DNA of 19,316 nucleotides from Theodoxus fluviatilis (GCA_034096865.1 JAWQFJ010008692.1:1-19316), one strand, 5' to 3'; positions 1 through 9,553 are shown, numbered from the stretch's first letter. The notes: generated by a model not told the origin, from the sequence alone. Numbers and translations: made by a program.

Positions 1-264
1 GCTGTTGTTTTTGCTGTCGTTGTTGCTACTGCTTCTGATAGTGGTTGCTGTTGTGCCTGCTGTGTTATTGTTGTTGTTGCTGTTGCCGTTGTTGTTGCTA
101 CTGCATTGGGGGTGGTTGCTGTTGTTGCTACTGCGTAGTTGTTGCTACTGTTGCTGCTGCTGCTGCTGCAACTTTTGCTGGTAGTGTTGCTGTTGGTGGG
201 GGTTGCTATTTTTGCTGCTGTGTTGTTGTCGTTGTTGCTGCTGCTGATAGTACAGTTATTACTG
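1..264. repeat. Degenerate GTT/GCT triplet low-complexity tract
   Basis: Nearly every triplet is GTT, GCT, TGC or a one-base variant, running from the left edge to about position 264. An open frame of about 100 codons crosses it (45-356), but it reads as runs of Cys, Val and Ala produced by the triplet period, with no domain. I treat it as a decayed trinucleotide or hexanucleotide microsatellite. The window edge cuts it, so its full length is unknown. Confidence 0.85.
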
Positions 265-329
265 CTGCTTCTGCAGCACTTGCACATTATATTTTGTATA
301 TACTAACCACTGTGTCTGTCGCCGTCTTA

Positions 330-1050
330 TACCAAGCTATGTGCACCCCTTCGTGACCGTTGTTGCTTGTTTGTTTGCTTCTCTCTCTACCGGAGGTGCT
401 TCATCGGGGCAGAATTTGGTCCATCCAAAGACACTATCTCATTACAAGAAAATCATCCGAACTAAATTTGTGTGACGTATGCTCTCATGTATTGCCTTGA
501 TGTGTTTTGTTTTCTCTTACAACAACACGTGCTCTTACGTGCATGGTAGTGTATGAGAAAATGTCAAGAGCGGTTGGAGGGGGAAAGAGAGTCGTGCGTG
601 ACACTTCTTTGCTGTTTACGAAAAGGGTCGTTGCATGCTGTGTGACGACTCAGCAGCGGAATATTTTCCCCCTGCTCCGCGACTATTTCTCGGGGACGCT
701 ACCATTGTGCCTCACTACCTCGCCGTGATTTGTATCTGTCAGACCCTGCTGCAGAAAGTAGTAATCATAATATTCAGATGATATCAGATGAGATGCACAC
801 GTGGAAAGTTTCACTGTCCTTCACATAGCAACATATGCAATAAGAGGCAAGTCGGCACACTGCTACATAAATTGCCTCTGGCAAACATGGACACGTTGCT
901 TTGCGCGATTCGCTCTTTGTAGAAATTCTCCCGTTGCCATTTGTCAAGGTTGGGGTGGGTGGAAGGTGGCTCGACCCCAACCGGACAGGGAAAAAAATAA
1001 TAAAGGGAAATTCCTTCCTCAGTCACTAATTACATTTAAAGACAAAAACG
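330..1050. other. Unique non-coding stretch, nothing recognised
   Basis: Ordinary mixed-composition DNA. The open frames here (507-728, 801-1163 and two on the minus strand) are short, overlap on both strands and show no domain, signal peptide or compositional coding signal. Around 990-1080 the plus strand becomes A-rich, leading into the 53-bp minisatellite. I see no gene. Confidence 0.6.
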
Positions 1051-1051
1051 C

Positions 1052-1172
1052 CACAAACCGAAAACATAAAACAATCGACTCAATTATCTTTCAACCAACA
1101 CTCTCACTAACTGAAAACATAAAACAATCGACTCAAATACCTTTCAACCAACACTCTCACTAACTGAAAACA
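1052..1172. repeat. 53-bp minisatellite, about 2.3 copies
   Basis: The words GAAAACATAAAACAATCGAC and CTTTCAACCAACACTCTCAC both recur at a spacing of 53 bases. The first starts at 1060 and again at 1113, with a partial third start at 1166. The second starts at 1088 and again at 1141. The copies differ at only a few positions (for example CAATTAT against CAAATAC). This is a short head-to-tail tandem duplication in A-rich DNA. No coding meaning is apparent, although one open frame happens to cross it. Confidence 0.9.
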
Positions 1173-2957
1173 CGACAGAAAACTTCAACGAAATCAAAAC
1201 AATTTCTGCAAATTAAACAAACGTAAAATAAAACGCCCAGCGGTTTTACACTAAAGCTCTTAGTCAATTATCTTCTTATCAATCCATTATATCCTTCCTT
1301 TCCCCTCTCCGCCTCCTCTATATATAGGTGAGGGAGAACGCCAAGAATCAAATTATGCACACAAAAAACGTTCAGCACGAGCCGCTGCAGAACAAAAAAA
1401 AACAAACAAACACACACGCGCAACACGCTCTGAAAGTGCGCAGTCAGCACGTGGTTGAAACGGAATGGCTAATGCAGCTCCTTTTCCCTGTTGACCTCAG
1501 TGGTGCATCTGCTTGGCAGTCTCCTCCTGATCAAACATCGCCGTTTTGCAAGACGACATCACACACACACATTAGCTGCTTGCCGCAGAGTATCAGACGT
1601 TAAAATCTCAGCCTCTCGCTCGAAAAGAGGGCATCCCGGATGGTTGTTTTTGAGAATTTTGACTTGTGCAAGGCCAAACCTTATTCCGCATACACGGGTG
1701 CTGGCATCATTTATCTATTCAGCCCAGCACGCGATCGTGAAGATTGTCTCCTCCAAGGAGAAAGAAGTTTACTGCCCTTTTCGATGCAGTATACAAACAT
1801 CGAAGGTTAGAAGAATGGACTTCATGGAACACAAGAAATGTCAATAACTCCACGGACTGTTGATTGATCTGCGACCCTGGCTGAATGACAGAAGAGTTCA
1901 GCAGGAGGGCGACGCGGCCTTACTGTAACAGAGCTGTGATCAGTCACTCGTTCCGAAATCCGATCGACGAAGATTCGGAACTGAGTTTCCAGAGCACGTG
2001 GTGCGCGAAGAAGCTTTAGTCATGTGACGACTGCCACTTAAGGCAATGTTCTCTGATGCGTCGTGAGTGGAACCGTTGAATAACGATACTGGACAACGTG
2101 ATCTCCAGGAAAATCAGCAAACTCGAAATACCTCCGCCAAGACATGTTGTGAATTTGGACTACGTGACTGGTAACGCTCACGACAACACGTTGTATTTTG
2201 GAAACTTCCTCGCTAGGTTCCTTTATCGCACCGAAAGCATAAAGAATGGTCACTGGTGGTCTCACCCACTGCTGTAGAGATTCTGCTGACCGTCACATTG
2301 ATACATTCTGTTAATGACGTCAAGTATGTTCCTGAGGGTCGAAACCTTGTGGGGAAATGAAAGGGAATGAAGACTCTTGTAAAGTAGTTTCGCCTACGCC
2401 GAATATATTTGGCTTCGTGCTTTGTAATCACCGTCATCATGTGAAGCCATCATATTTCTCACCGTGTGCCTTCCTCTCTCGAGATACCGACCTCATTCTA
2501 TGGGTTACGAATTCATCATGTGGGGATCAACTACGAGCTGAAATGTTCCGAGGCAATCTCTGGTCGATGAGGGAGAGTAGAGAAAGGTTTCCCGTGGTAC
2601 AGTTTGGAGCCTGCAGTTGAAAGTGGGCGTCTCTTGGGGTTCCTGGATCACAGTCTAGAAGCCTCGGAAACTATTTCTGGTTCGAAAAAAATCAGTCATG
2701 TTCCTTATGAAGAACAATTTATAGTTATTATAATCGGAAGTTCACTTTGCCTGATGACGCTATTGAATACGTCGCTGTGGATATCTGCCGTTGACGTGCT
2801 CCTTTGCTCATCATTCTCCTGCTCCACCTTCTCATGCTTTTGGTACAGTACTTCTAATGATTTTCAAAACTCGTATACATATACTTTTATTGCTATTTAT
2901 TTTCCTGTCGAATCTTCATTTTATCACTAACGTTTGTTGTTGTTTTTTTGTTTTTTT
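1173..2957. other. Unique stretch without a recognisable gene
   Basis: Several open frames of 60-118 codons lie on both strands (for example 1491-1847 plus, 2038-2265 minus, 2604-2930 plus). They overlap one another and match no family I know. A TATA-like run, TATATATAGG, lies at 1319-1328 just after a pyrimidine-rich segment, but no initiator, downstream frame or other core element supports a promoter there. The stretch could be intronic or intergenic. Confidence 0.55.
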
Positions 2958-3024
2958 GGGGGGAGGGGGTAGTGGGGGAGGGGTGGGGATGAGGGTGTGG
3001 GGTGGAGGTGAGGGTAAGGGGAGC
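2958..3024 (+). repeat. G-rich tract with quadruplex potential
   Basis: After two runs of seven or more T, the plus strand has many G runs of three to six bases separated by one to four bases. This meets the usual pattern for intramolecular G-quadruplex formation (four or more G3+ runs with short loops). It probably arose as simple-sequence drift. No gene start that it might regulate is visible. Confidence 0.7.
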
Positions 3025-3159
3025 AGGATTCCTTCTACTACTTTGCGTGCCTCACGATGATGTACAAGACGCACTGTGAATGTCATTTGAGCAAGAGAAA
3101 ATCATGCAATCTGTATTCTGTATTGTGTTCTTCTTGATCATGACCCTGCCGCCCCTGAT

Positions 3160-3365
3160 TTTACTTCTTTCAGTCTTTCTCGTCATCATCATGCTTTGAG
3201 CCCTTGTTCTTCTCCTTTTTTCCCTTTTCTTTTCTGACCCATTGCCTTCGTTCCTTTTGCACCTCCTCTTACTCGTTCCCTTTGTCCTACTTTTGCTAAC
3301 TATTCTTGCTTCTCCCTTTGCTTTTACTCCTGTTGTGGCTGCTTCCTCTCTAGTTTCTTCTTCAT
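3160..3365. repeat. Irregular polypyrimidine stretch
   Basis: The plus strand is dominated by C and T, with frequent CTTTT, TTCCTT and CTTCTTC words but no fixed period. It runs straight into the GTC/ATC triplet tract. A long pyrimidine run can precede a 3' splice site, but no downstream exon can be recognised, so I call it only low-complexity DNA. Confidence 0.55.
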
Positions 3366-3373
3366 AGTCATCA

Positions 3374-3472
3374 TCTTTGTCGTCGTGGCTGCAGTCGCCG
3401 CGACCGCCGTCGTCGTCATCATCGTTACTGTCGTCATTGCCGTCCTCGCAATCATCATCGTGATCGTCGTGC
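3374..3472. repeat. Imperfect GTC/ATC trinucleotide tract
   Basis: Triplets GTC, GCC, ATC and their one-base variants repeat in phase for about 100 bases. The overlapping frame (3385-3567) therefore reads as a Val/Ile/Ala run. It resembles a membrane helix, but the triplet period fully explains it. There is no supporting sequence on either side. Confidence 0.75.
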
Positions 3473-3569
3473 TTATGTTATCTTCACAACCATCTTCATC
3501 GTTGCAGCTTTTCCAGGGTTATCTCTATCATTATCATGCATTGAATTGTGCCATTAGTAGCCTCTGATC

Positions 3570-4470
3570 AAATTCTGGTAACCACTGATCTAAGTCCGGT
3601 ACAAACGCCTTCCTGTAGAGCGTGGTCAGGCGATGCGAGGGAATGACCCCCACCAGGCTTGAGCAGCTCTCAGGTCTTCACGCGCACAGCAGATAGAGAG
3701 CCATGCGGCGTTTCCCTTGGTACTCTGACGATGATCGACTCACCAGATAGCCCAAAGTGACAATCATTTAATTATGGGACTGCGATCCAGTCCATTACGT
3801 TCCCAATATAGCTCATCCCGATCACTGTCAGAGCAAAACCGTTTGACTCGTCTTTGAAGCTCTTGAGTTGATCCCGTGTTTACAAGTCAGGAGCGACGTT
3901 GGGATTTTGATGATATAGGACTCCTAACCCGGACTGAGTGACTTTTCATCGACTGCTTTGACGACGTGTTCCAAAACATGAGATGGAGACGGTGGATAAA
4001 AGGAAGGCAGTGGGAGCTTCGATTTCACGCTACATTTAGGCTATTCACCAGCGGTACGTGAAAGGGCTCCACGAGAACTCTCGTAAGTAGTCAACTATTT
4101 CTATCAACTATGCTACGGAACACGGCCGTAGTTCGCGTTCTTTGAAGTCCACAATGCTGCCCATGCGGCGGTGTACTTGTACACGTAGCTGCATTTATCT
4201 AGCAAGAAAGAGCACATGCTTCCTCTATGTTTTTAATGTCTCGCAGCATACTATAAAGTCCTGAATTGTCAACCACTCACAGGGATTTGACTGATAATCT
4301 GAAGGCAAACGAAAATAACTTTGAGAAAAAGGTTTTGTGCAGTTGTTACTTTTCTGGAGGTCAAATTCAAACTGTCTGAGGAAAAGAAATTAGACAGAAC
4401 ATATTGCTGTGTCTGTACCTGTGTGTGCTCACGTCTGCCTGTCTTTTTCGTATCTGTGTCTTTGGTGCTC
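3570..4470. other. Unique stretch, no gene seen
   Basis: About 900 bases of mixed-composition DNA with frequent stops in all frames and no open frame above 60 codons until the CT array starts. I see no tandem repeat, tRNA-like fold or transposon motif. It is probably intergenic or intronic. Confidence 0.6.
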
Positions 4471-4475
4471 CCCCC

Positions 4476-4480
<5 letters not shown>

Positions 4481-4514
<34 letters not shown>

Positions 4515-4696
4515 TCTCTCTCCCTTTCTCCCTCTCTCTTTCGTTCTCCCTCACTCCCTCCTTCCCCTCCCTCCTTCCCCTCTGCTCTCTCTCTCTTCCC
4601 TCACTCCCTCCTCCCCTCCCTCTCCTCTCCGTCTCTCTCATCTCTCTCTCCTCTCCTCTCCGTCCCTCCCTCTCTCCCTCTCTCCCTCTCTCTCTC

Positions 4697-4750
<54 letters not shown>

Positions 4751-4898
4751 TCTCTCTCTCTCTCTCTCTATCTCCTCCTCTCCCTCCCTCCCCCTCTCCC
4801 TCCCCCCTCACTCCCTCCCTCCCTCCCTCTCCCCTCTCTCTCTCTTTCTCTCTCTTTCTCTCTCTCTCTCCCTCTCTCTCTCATTCTCTCTCTCTCGC
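4481..4898. repeat. CT-rich microsatellite array 1
   Basis: A run of about 420 bases is almost entirely (CT)n and (CCCT)n with short TTT, CAC and CG interruptions. The three overlapping open frames here (170-230 codons of Ser, Leu and Pro) are products of the repeat and should not be annotated as proteins. The right end of the array, from about 4831, matches the right end of array 2 (from about 6537) almost base for base, including the irregular interruptions. The array therefore belongs to a duplicated unit. Confidence 0.95.
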
Positions 4899-5165
4899 GT
4901 CTACGTCCTTAGCTAGACATCGTACACTTGACCCACTGAGGTTCGCTATATCTACCGCGCACAAACAAACTTCTCGGCCGAGACACGCCCTGGTCCTTGA
5001 AGATGCGGAGTAAAGGATTTCGCTAGCAAACAGATCACCACGCGCCTTTCTAATGAGCCATTGCTAGGACTACCAGGGATACTTTGTCCAGTACCTGCGA
5101 TAAACAGCAGAAATCTTTCATTGTCCTAAAACAGTAAGAACAAATAAAAAAACTTTCCCTCGGAC
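4899..5165. repeat. Dispersed repeat unit, copy A
   Basis: This unique-sequence segment follows CT array 1 and has a diverged second copy after CT array 2. Shared words occur in the same order: CTGAGGTTC (4936 here, 6629 in copy B), ACAAACAAACTT (4961, 6650), GCCGAGACA (4977, 6664), TTGTCCAGT (5084, 6747) and AAACAGTAAG (5128, 6784), ending near ACTTTCC. Copy A is about 37 bases longer between the outer words because of many small gaps. It may be a short interspersed element whose end is the CT array, or part of a local duplication. No clear RNA polymerase III B box was found. Confidence 0.8.
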
Positions 5166-5206
5166 GCGTCTGTGAACGCAAAGCCCCAACCAATTGTATT
5201 TCAAAG

Positions 5207-6069
5207 AAAATCACTTTAGGATCTAAATTATATGATAACTCACAGATACAGCCTATTTTATTGTATGGTTCAGAGATGTGGGGAGTAGAGAATTGTGAAA
5301 CTGTGTCATCTGCCCATTATTTACAATGAAGAATGTTACTCGTAGAACGCCTACTGCACTAATTTATGGTGAATTCGGCCGCTATCCATGCGCGTATTAA
5401 TTCCGCAGTGAGAGCTGTCAAGTATTGGCTGAAATGTCTTAAAATGTCTTCTCACCGATATCCACGTGTGGCGTATGACATGATGCTTACCAAGGGTTAA
5501 TAATTAGATTGTTGGGCCTACAGAATAAAATATTTACTTTGCACTAATATATACGACAACGTTTGGTCCGAACAACATGTAACAGACGAAAGAACATTCC
5601 TTTGTGCATTGCGCCAGAGATTGATTGATCGATTGAGTCACGAATGGGAGGAAATAATGACTAGCAATCGTTTCACTGTTTATCGATCTTTTAAAATGGG
5701 AAGATATTTTGAACTTTATCTGAACGTTATTGATAACAAATCTTACGTGAAGTGTTGACTCGGTTTAGATTTGGAATCAGTGACATTAAAGCTTTTACAT
5801 AACGTTACTCCCAGACAGAAAAATATTTGTTATGCCCTATGTACATTGAAGAGGACGAAGATGAAATACACTTCCTGTTACACTGTCCCGTTTACAATGA
5901 CCTACGTACAAAATATCTACTTTCAGACGATGAACCTGAATATGCTATTCATTTTGTACCTATTTTGGGTGATACAAATGATCACAGTGTTCGGTCACTT
6001 TCTTTGTACATCCTCTATGCTTTAAGACTTAGAAATAATGCGGATGCAGACATGAATTGCCTGATGTGA
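5207..6069 (+). pseudogene. Decayed 3' fragment of a non-LTR retrotransposon ORF2
   Basis: Translations in two frames join into the region that follows the reverse transcriptase core in invertebrate LINEs. In order I see QIQPILLYGSEMWG (about 5243-5284), RTPTALIYGEFGRYP (about 5344-5388), NSAVRAVKYWLKCLKM (about 5399-5446), YDNVWSEQHV and LRQRLIDRL (about 5549-5630), LTRFRFGISDI (5755-5787), then LLCPMYIEEDEDEIHF and HCPVYNDLRTKYL, a C-terminal cysteine/histidine motif, up to the stop at 6067-6069. Damage: frame changes near 5325, 5390 and 5755, a double stop at 5498-5503 and a stop at 5800-5802. The catalytic core and endonuclease are absent, so the copy is 5'-truncated and dead. The motif set recalls I/Nimb- or L1-like LINEs, but I am not sure of the clade. 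Confidence 0.85.
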
Positions 6070-6136
6070 AATGTCATTTCTATTCCATCCCCTTCGTTAT
6101 TGGCCGGTGGCGTAACGAAATAGTGTTCGTTCGTTC
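6070..6136 (+). repeat. Probable LINE 3' UTR remnant ending in (TTCG)n
   Basis: About 55 bases after the retroelement stop there is a short (GTTC)n run, read as GTTCGTTCGTTCGTTC at 6124-6139. It passes directly into the CCCT array. Many LINE families end in short tandem repeats, so this may be the original 3' tail that later changed into or recruited the CCCT array. That link is inferred. Confidence 0.4.
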
Positions 6137-6606
6137 GTTCCCTCCCTCTCTCCCTCCCTTCCTCCTTCCCTCCCTCCCTCCCTCCCTCCCTCCCTCCCTC
6201 CCTCCCTCCCTCCCTCCCTCCCTCCCTCCCTCCCTCCCTTCCTCCTTCCCTCCCTCCCTCCCTCCCTCCCTCTCTCTCCCTCTCCCCCCCCCCCTCTCCC
6301 TTCCCCCTCTCTCCCTCCCCCCTTCCCTTCCCCCTCTCTCCCTCCCCCTCTCCCTCCCCCCTCTCTCCCTCTCCCCTCTCCCTTTCCCCTCTCCCTCCCC
6401 CTCTCCCTTCCCCCTCTCTCCCTCCCCCCTCTCTCCCTCCCCCCTCTCTCCCTCCCCCCTCTCCCTTCCCTCTCTCTCCCTCCCTCCCTCCCCCTCTCCC
6501 TCCCCCCTCTCTCCCTCCCCTCCCTCCCCCCTCCCTCCCCTCTCTCTCTCTTTCTCTCTCTTTCTCTCTCTCTCTCCCTCTCTCTCTCTCACTCTCTCTC
6601 TCGCTC
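6137..6606. repeat. CCCT/CT microsatellite array 2
   Basis: From about 6140 to 6260 the array is nearly pure (CCCT)n. It then becomes a mixed C-run and CT array with CCCCCTCTCTCCCTC-type higher-order units to about 6535, and ends as (CT)n with TTT interruptions. Open frames of 190-197 codons on both strands (Pro/Ser/Leu on plus, Arg/Glu/Gly on minus) are repeat artefacts. The final stretch, 6537 to about 6604, is nearly identical to 4831-4898. Confidence 0.95.
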
Positions 6607-6815
6607 TCGTCATAGCGACATGTCCTTGCTGAGGTTCCTTACTATGACGACAAACAAACTTCCGCCGAGACAAGCCCTTGGCTGAGCGAGTAAGGATGTA
6701 GAAACAGACACCACGACCTTATGAGCACTTCTAGGCTACAGTAATCTTGTCCAGTCCTCGATAAATCAACAGCCACCTTGTTGAAACAGTAAGCACTTTC
6801 CTTGGAGGTCTGGAA
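6607..6815. repeat. Dispersed repeat unit, copy B
   Basis: This is the second copy of the segment at 4899-5165, in the same orientation and with the same five shared words in order. It is more compact than copy A. A 9-bp perfect inverted repeat (TCGTCATAG at 6607-6615, CTATGACGA at 6642-6650) opens the copy. The run TTGGCTGAGCGAGTAAGG near 6679-6696 looks like the A box of a Leu/Ser tRNA promoter, which would fit a tRNA-derived SINE. No convincing B box follows, so that origin is only a possibility. Confidence 0.8.
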
Positions 6816-6829
6816 CAAAGTCACTGTCA

Positions 6830-7150
6830 ATACTGCTTATTTGGAAATGTCTTTGCTAATCTTCCCCTCGTGCTTTGAGGGTAACCAGTGCTCTCCCACA
6901 AAGTTGATGTTGCACCTACTTGTGAGTCTGTGTTTCAAGTATCCTCTGCCCGCTCTTTTGTCTTCTCTCTTGTCTAAAACAGTTTTTAATCTATATTAAT
7001 ATGCTAAGACTATGTCCGCACATGATTCGTCATATTTCAGTGGGCAGTTGAGCTATTTCAACACCTCTTGTTCTTGCAGTTTGTTTCGTTGTCTTGGATA
7101 CATCTGCTGCTCGACACTGGAATATAGTAATGTTGTCATCGTCAACGCCT
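6830..7150. other. Unique stretch, nothing recognised
   Basis: Mixed-composition DNA downstream of copy B. One 65-codon plus frame (6802-6999) begins inside the repeat unit and has no recognisable domain. No repeat or RNA gene is visible. Confidence 0.55.
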
Positions 7151-7158
7151 ATGCTTTT

Positions 7159-7462
7159 GTTGTTGTTGCTGTGGGGTTTTTAGTGTAGCATGCGTCTGGA
7201 CTCCTCCCCCATACCCACACCTTCACCCCCCTCATAAGCTGGAACCCCTGGCTGCTGAGGTTTTGGGGCCTGCTCCAGCAGTTCAACCAGGGTGCCCCCA
7301 AACAGCCAAGGAAGCTACCGGGGGGCATCCGGACAGGGTCAGGAATTGAAATAAAATGCACTGAAAAAGGTATTCAGTGTTTTCGTCGTTTCCGCCTTTG
7401 ATGTTGTTGGCGTTGTCATTGTTGCTGTTGTTGTTTGTTGCTTCTGCTGGTGCTGTTGTCAA
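7159..7462. repeat. Two GTT/GCT triplet tracts around a GC-rich segment
   Basis: Short (GTT)n runs lie at 7159-7172 and, more extended and mixed with GCT, at 7401-7460. Between them (7200-7345) is a C- and G-rich segment with CCCCC, GGGG and CAGCAG words. Its minus-strand reading is open for about 70 codons (7149-7361) but has no domain I know. I consider the segment non-coding; it could be a fragment of an unidentified repeat. Confidence 0.5.
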
Positions 7463-8070
7463 TAAAGTTTTCCTATGAATCATCACATGTGGTTTTTTGT
7501 GTGCATCCTCTAAGGTTCGTGCATCTCGTTCAATCGTCTCTTCGTTATACAACGATGGACTACTGCAGGCTGAAAGCAAGCACTGCCACTTGCTCTTATT
7601 TCACCGGGACCAGTCATGAAGTTACATTACTCCCTTAGGAACGCCACCTAATAGGCCTATATAATGCATCACTGCGCAATCGCAGTAGTTGAATTGGATG
7701 AGGAAGATCCGGTCGACCTTTTGCATTGAAATTGACACCAGCAATATATTGTGGAGCAAATGCATTGAAATATACATCATTCCTATATAGTGGCAAAAAG
7801 TACTTTCCCGTCGTTCGATGCAGTGACACAGAGCATCAAGTGCGTTTGAATCTCATTTACCACCGTTACCGACGATTTCCATGCGAGAGTATGATGTTAG
7901 CATTCGCGAATGGAACCTTTGAATGTTGCTCGATTCCCATTTCTCTCTATGGAAATGGAATTTGATAATTTAAGGTTGAAATTTCTTTTCATAGCGTAGG
8001 ACCCATGTGTACACTTTTCTCGCTGTAAATCAGAGGGCAATTAGGGGCTGGCGTGCTTAACTCATACCGA
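7463..8070. other. Unique stretch, no gene seen
   Basis: Short open frames on both strands (7435-7638, 7635-7829, 7726-7965) overlap and show no family motifs. A small perfect hairpin, ACTGCG-CAAT-CGCAGT, lies at 7671-7686. It is within chance expectation for a window of this size. Nothing else stands out. Confidence 0.5.
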
Positions 8071-8180
8071 GCCCTCGTGCTTCCTCCTTTTCTTCTCTTC
8101 CTTCTACTCCTCGACATCCAACGCCCTACCCTCAAACCCCCCCCCCCCTCTCCCACTTATCCCTCCTCCTCAGTCTGCTC
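8070..8180. repeat. C/T-rich low-complexity patch with a poly-C run
   Basis: The plus strand is mostly pyrimidine and includes an uninterrupted C run of about 13 bases near 8139-8151. No fixed period and no coding potential. Confidence 0.6.
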
Positions 8181-8529
8181 TCTAGTTATGCAGGAATTCC
8201 ACGTGAAAACATAAAGACAATCTGCGTTACCTTGTACTCTCCTTACTGTGTGCTGCCGTGATAGCAAACTGCTGGTTGCTGGCTGTGAAATGCTGCAAAC
8301 ACACGTTTTCGTGTGGGTGGGTCCAGTGGCAAGCACACGTTGGTGGCTTGGATTGAGCATGCATGGAAGCAGAGGAGAGGAGGGCTGTGTAATGCGTGGA
8401 TGACGATTAGTCAAAGTGTGAGGCATCTGGCAGTTCACGCTCGAAACGAACACTGGCAACGATTCAAGTTGCAGGTTTTTACCCCCTCACTGTTAAGATG
8501 GTAAAAGGAAAACTGCTAATTTAGTGTTA
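8181..8529. other. Unique stretch, nothing recognised
   Basis: Two opposing open frames (8157-8459 minus, 8313-8504 plus) of 100 and 63 codons cross this segment. Neither has a recognisable domain, and their overlap suggests chance. No RNA gene or transposon motif is visible. Confidence 0.5.
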
Positions 8530-8670
8530 TACATACTACATACATACATACATACATACATACATTCATACATACATACATACATACACATACATACATA
8601 CATACATACATACATACATACATACATACATACATACATACATACATACATACATACATACATACATACA
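8530..8670. repeat. (TACA)n tetranucleotide microsatellite
   Basis: About 140 bases of ACAT/TACA repeats with two interruptions, a TTCAT near 8564 and a CACAT near 8586. Open frames on both strands read as Tyr-Ile-His-Thr or Met-Tyr-Val-Cys periods and are artefacts. The largely uninterrupted second half should be length-polymorphic. Confidence 0.97.
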
Positions 8671-9498
8671 CTATTCAAGGATATTTTTACAAATATAACT
8701 ACCTACTTGTAAAAACCAACAGCTGCAAAATAAGTGGTATGTTAGACATTTTCTAATGAACCGACACCAAGACGCTTGCTTAATACGCACCACTTTGAAC
8801 CCACTACATTCCCCTTCGGATGTACTGCATTCCAATTTGAATATATTACGTCACACTACCAAAGTCATGCAACCTTCTCCTGTACTTCTGTGCCAAAAGC
8901 TAGCTCACAGATTGGCTTCCAAACACAACTTTCGTTTTTCTAAGAAAAACAAAAACAAAAAAAGTAGTCAAGCAAGACGAGCGGCCTGATCATATTTTCA
9001 GCTGTTTTGCTGCCAAAAAAGCTCAGCGCTTTCCTTTAAGTTGTCATTGTCGTCTGTGTCACTGTAAGATTTAGTTTCTCTGGCTACATAGAAAATAAGT
9101 TGATGAAATGAATGTGCCATTAATCAAATTGAATTTTTGCCTGCTCATCACTTAATTGAACCTGCTGAGTTCACACTGGATTTCTCAAAGTCTAATGTCA
9201 TCACATTAAATGAAAATAGACGCAAAAGCGTGTGGGAGGCGATGCCGTTAATGTCAGGAGAAGGCGTGGACAGCTTGTATAGTACAATGTACGAATATAA
9301 ACGTATAATCACAAACGGTAAACTAATTTACTCGGTACAGTTTTAACTTGGAGATGTATGTACCACGCAACAGCCTTTAGAATAAGAAGAAAGAAGTGTA
9401 GGATGCACAAGGTGGGTGGGTGGGGAATGAACAGATAAAGGCGTTTGAGAGGGGAGGTTTGCGTGTGGGTGTGGGTGAACCTTCAGCCTGTCTATCTA
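8671..9498. other. Unique stretch, weak open frames only
   Basis: Two plus-strand open frames (8756-8989, 77 codons, Lys/Asn-rich at its end; 9137-9346, 69 codons) have no recognisable domain. The second is not low-complexity and could be a piece of an exon, but I find no splice-site pair or homology that supports this. Near 9410-9480 the DNA becomes GTG/GGGT-rich, leading into the microsatellite. Confidence 0.45.
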
Positions 9499-9553
9499 TC
9501 AGTCAGTCAGTCAGTCAGTCAGTCAGTCAGTCAGTCAGTCAGTCAGTCAGTCA
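9499..9553. repeat. (TCAG)n tetranucleotide microsatellite
   Basis: About 13 uninterrupted TCAG units. They run directly into the TGTC array, with only CACTC between them. Confidence 0.97.

Noticed and set aside
45..356. Cys/Val/Ala-rich 103-codon frame near the left edge
   Set aside because: Degenerate GTT/GCT triplet tract; no domain, and composition follows the repeat.
1319..1328. TATA-like run TATATATAGG as a promoter
   Set aside because: No initiator, no coding frame of note and no other core element nearby; AT runs of this length are common by chance.
3385..3567. Hydrophobic Val/Ile/Ala stretch that could pass as a membrane helix
   Set aside because: The GTC/ATC triplet repeat explains it; no flanking protein sequence supports a gene.
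4321..5013. Open frames of 167-230 codons rich in Ser/Leu/Pro
   Set aside because: They are translations of the CT/CCCT array in all three frames; the longest starts with TTG. No non-repetitive domain is present.
6057..6673. Pro/Ser-rich plus frame and Arg/Glu/Gly-rich minus frame of about 190-197 codons
   Set aside because: Both come from the CCCT/CT array and resemble SR or RGG proteins only because of the repeat period.
7671..7686. Small ACTGCG/CGCAGT hairpin
   Set aside because: A 6-bp stem with a 4-base loop is expected several times by chance in about 19 kb.
8493..8712. Repetitive Tyr-Ile-His-Thr and Met-Tyr-Val-Cys open frames
   Set aside because: Product of the (TACA)n microsatellite on both strands.
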